5,050 bases of DNA from positions 1-5,050 of the forward strand of contig JAITAY010000222.1 of NCBI GenBank assembly GCA_031283915.1, in the 5' to 3' direction. The position numbers and the translations under genes are program-made. Below are positions 4,893-5,050 of the stretch, piece after piece. How positions within the stretch are numbered: position 1 is the stretch's first letter; each line of letters opens with the position of its first letter. Below the pieces are notes generated by a model. The model saw nothing but the letters and a program-made list of their open reading frames with translations, was not told the origin of the DNA and made no database searches. This stretch comes from Tannerella sp. Lineage in GTDB: Bacteria; Bacteroidota; Bacteroidia; Bacteroidales; Tannerellaceae.

Positions 4893-5050
4893 ATAGTCAA
4901 TCCTTATTAACCCCCGATTTTCAAAATCAATGGTTGTAGTTTTTTCTGAAAAAAGAGCCAAAGCATTTTCTCTTTCAGTTTTTCCATCATTTTCTTGAAG
5001 TTCCACGCCGCACCTGCCATCAAGGCGTTGATTTGGACGCCTTTTTCCCC
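4893..5050. mobile_element. End of an insertion sequence (runs off the window)
   Basis: The transposase C-terminus shows that an IS begins within about 14 bases of the operon's last stop codon. The outer boundary must lie between about 4893 and 4906 if the preceding gene is intact, but I cannot identify the terminal inverted repeat or target duplication because the other end is outside the window. No intrinsic terminator is seen between the operon and the IS, so the insertion may have separated the operon from its original terminator. Confidence 0.6.
4907..5050 (-). CDS. Transposase, C-terminal fragment (IS4/IS5-like DDE family; runs off the window)
   Basis: The last 47 residues of a minus-strand gene whose start lies beyond 5050. 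It reads GEKGVQINALMAGAAWNFKK and then a Lys-rich tail with MMEKLKEKMLWLFFQKKLQ. The pattern KG-x-QINALMAGAAWNFKKMM is the usual ending of DDE transposases of the IS5/IS1182-type group common in Bacteroidales. The catalytic DDE residues lie outside the window, so activity cannot be judged. The gene converges on the phosphatase-like gene, with stop codons 14 bases apart. The exact IS family is my best guess from this short tail. Confidence 0.8.
   Translation of the reverse strand, partial: GEKGVQINALMAGAAWNFKKMMEKLKEKMLWLFFQKKLQPLILKIGG

Noticed and set aside
4916..4928. GATTTTCAAAATC palindrome near the IS end as a terminator or inverted repeat
   Set aside because: It lies inside the transposase coding sequence with a one-base centre and no T tract; the other IS end is unavailable to test it as a terminal repeat.
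4227..5006. 259-codon minus-strand open frame reaching from the transposase end into the phosphatase-like gene
   Set aside because: It crosses the IS boundary in a different frame from the recognised transposase C-terminus and is antisense to a clear coding region.

Overview
The window looks like a chromosomal segment of a Bacteroidales bacterium. The evidence is two matches to the Bacteroidetes -7 promoter consensus TAnnTTTG, A/T-rich or weak ribosome-binding sites at transcript starts, and protein types common in that order: a PafA-like phosphatase relative, a DUF4105/Lnb-N protein and a twin-arginine SGNH esterase. A Tannerellaceae/Parabacteroides-like host is a guess from overall feel, not something the sequence proves.

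Layout. Positions 1-531 (minus strand) hold a small tail-anchored protein of unknown function, followed by the first 74 codons of mutL, overlapping by one base (TAATG). Positions 532-1327 are a long divergent intergenic region. It contains a leftward promoter candidate, a 12-unit array of a 20-bp repeat with a palindromic A/T core, a hairpin where the array ends on a mirrored half-unit, a good rightward intrinsic terminator with no gene before it, a 20-bp inverted repeat built from 9-bp units, and a rightward promoter with a perfect -7 box. Positions 1328-4892 (plus strand) are a tight three-gene operon joined by 4-base ATGA overlaps: an exported SGNH/GDSL esterase, a DUF4105 (papain-like) exported protein with about five C-terminal membrane helices, and a secreted alkaline-phosphatase-superfamily protein. 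From 4907 to the window end (minus strand) lies the C-terminus of an insertion-sequence transposase, converging on the operon.

The three operon proteins all carry export signals, so their products should act together in the periplasm or at the inner membrane. The esterase keeps its full catalytic set. The phosphatase relative keeps the fold landmarks but appears to have lost almost every metal ligand, the nucleophile and the Lys/Arg pair known from PafA. It is therefore probably a pseudoenzyme with a binding or structural role. This, and the layered repeat structures in the intergenic region, are the points most worth following up.
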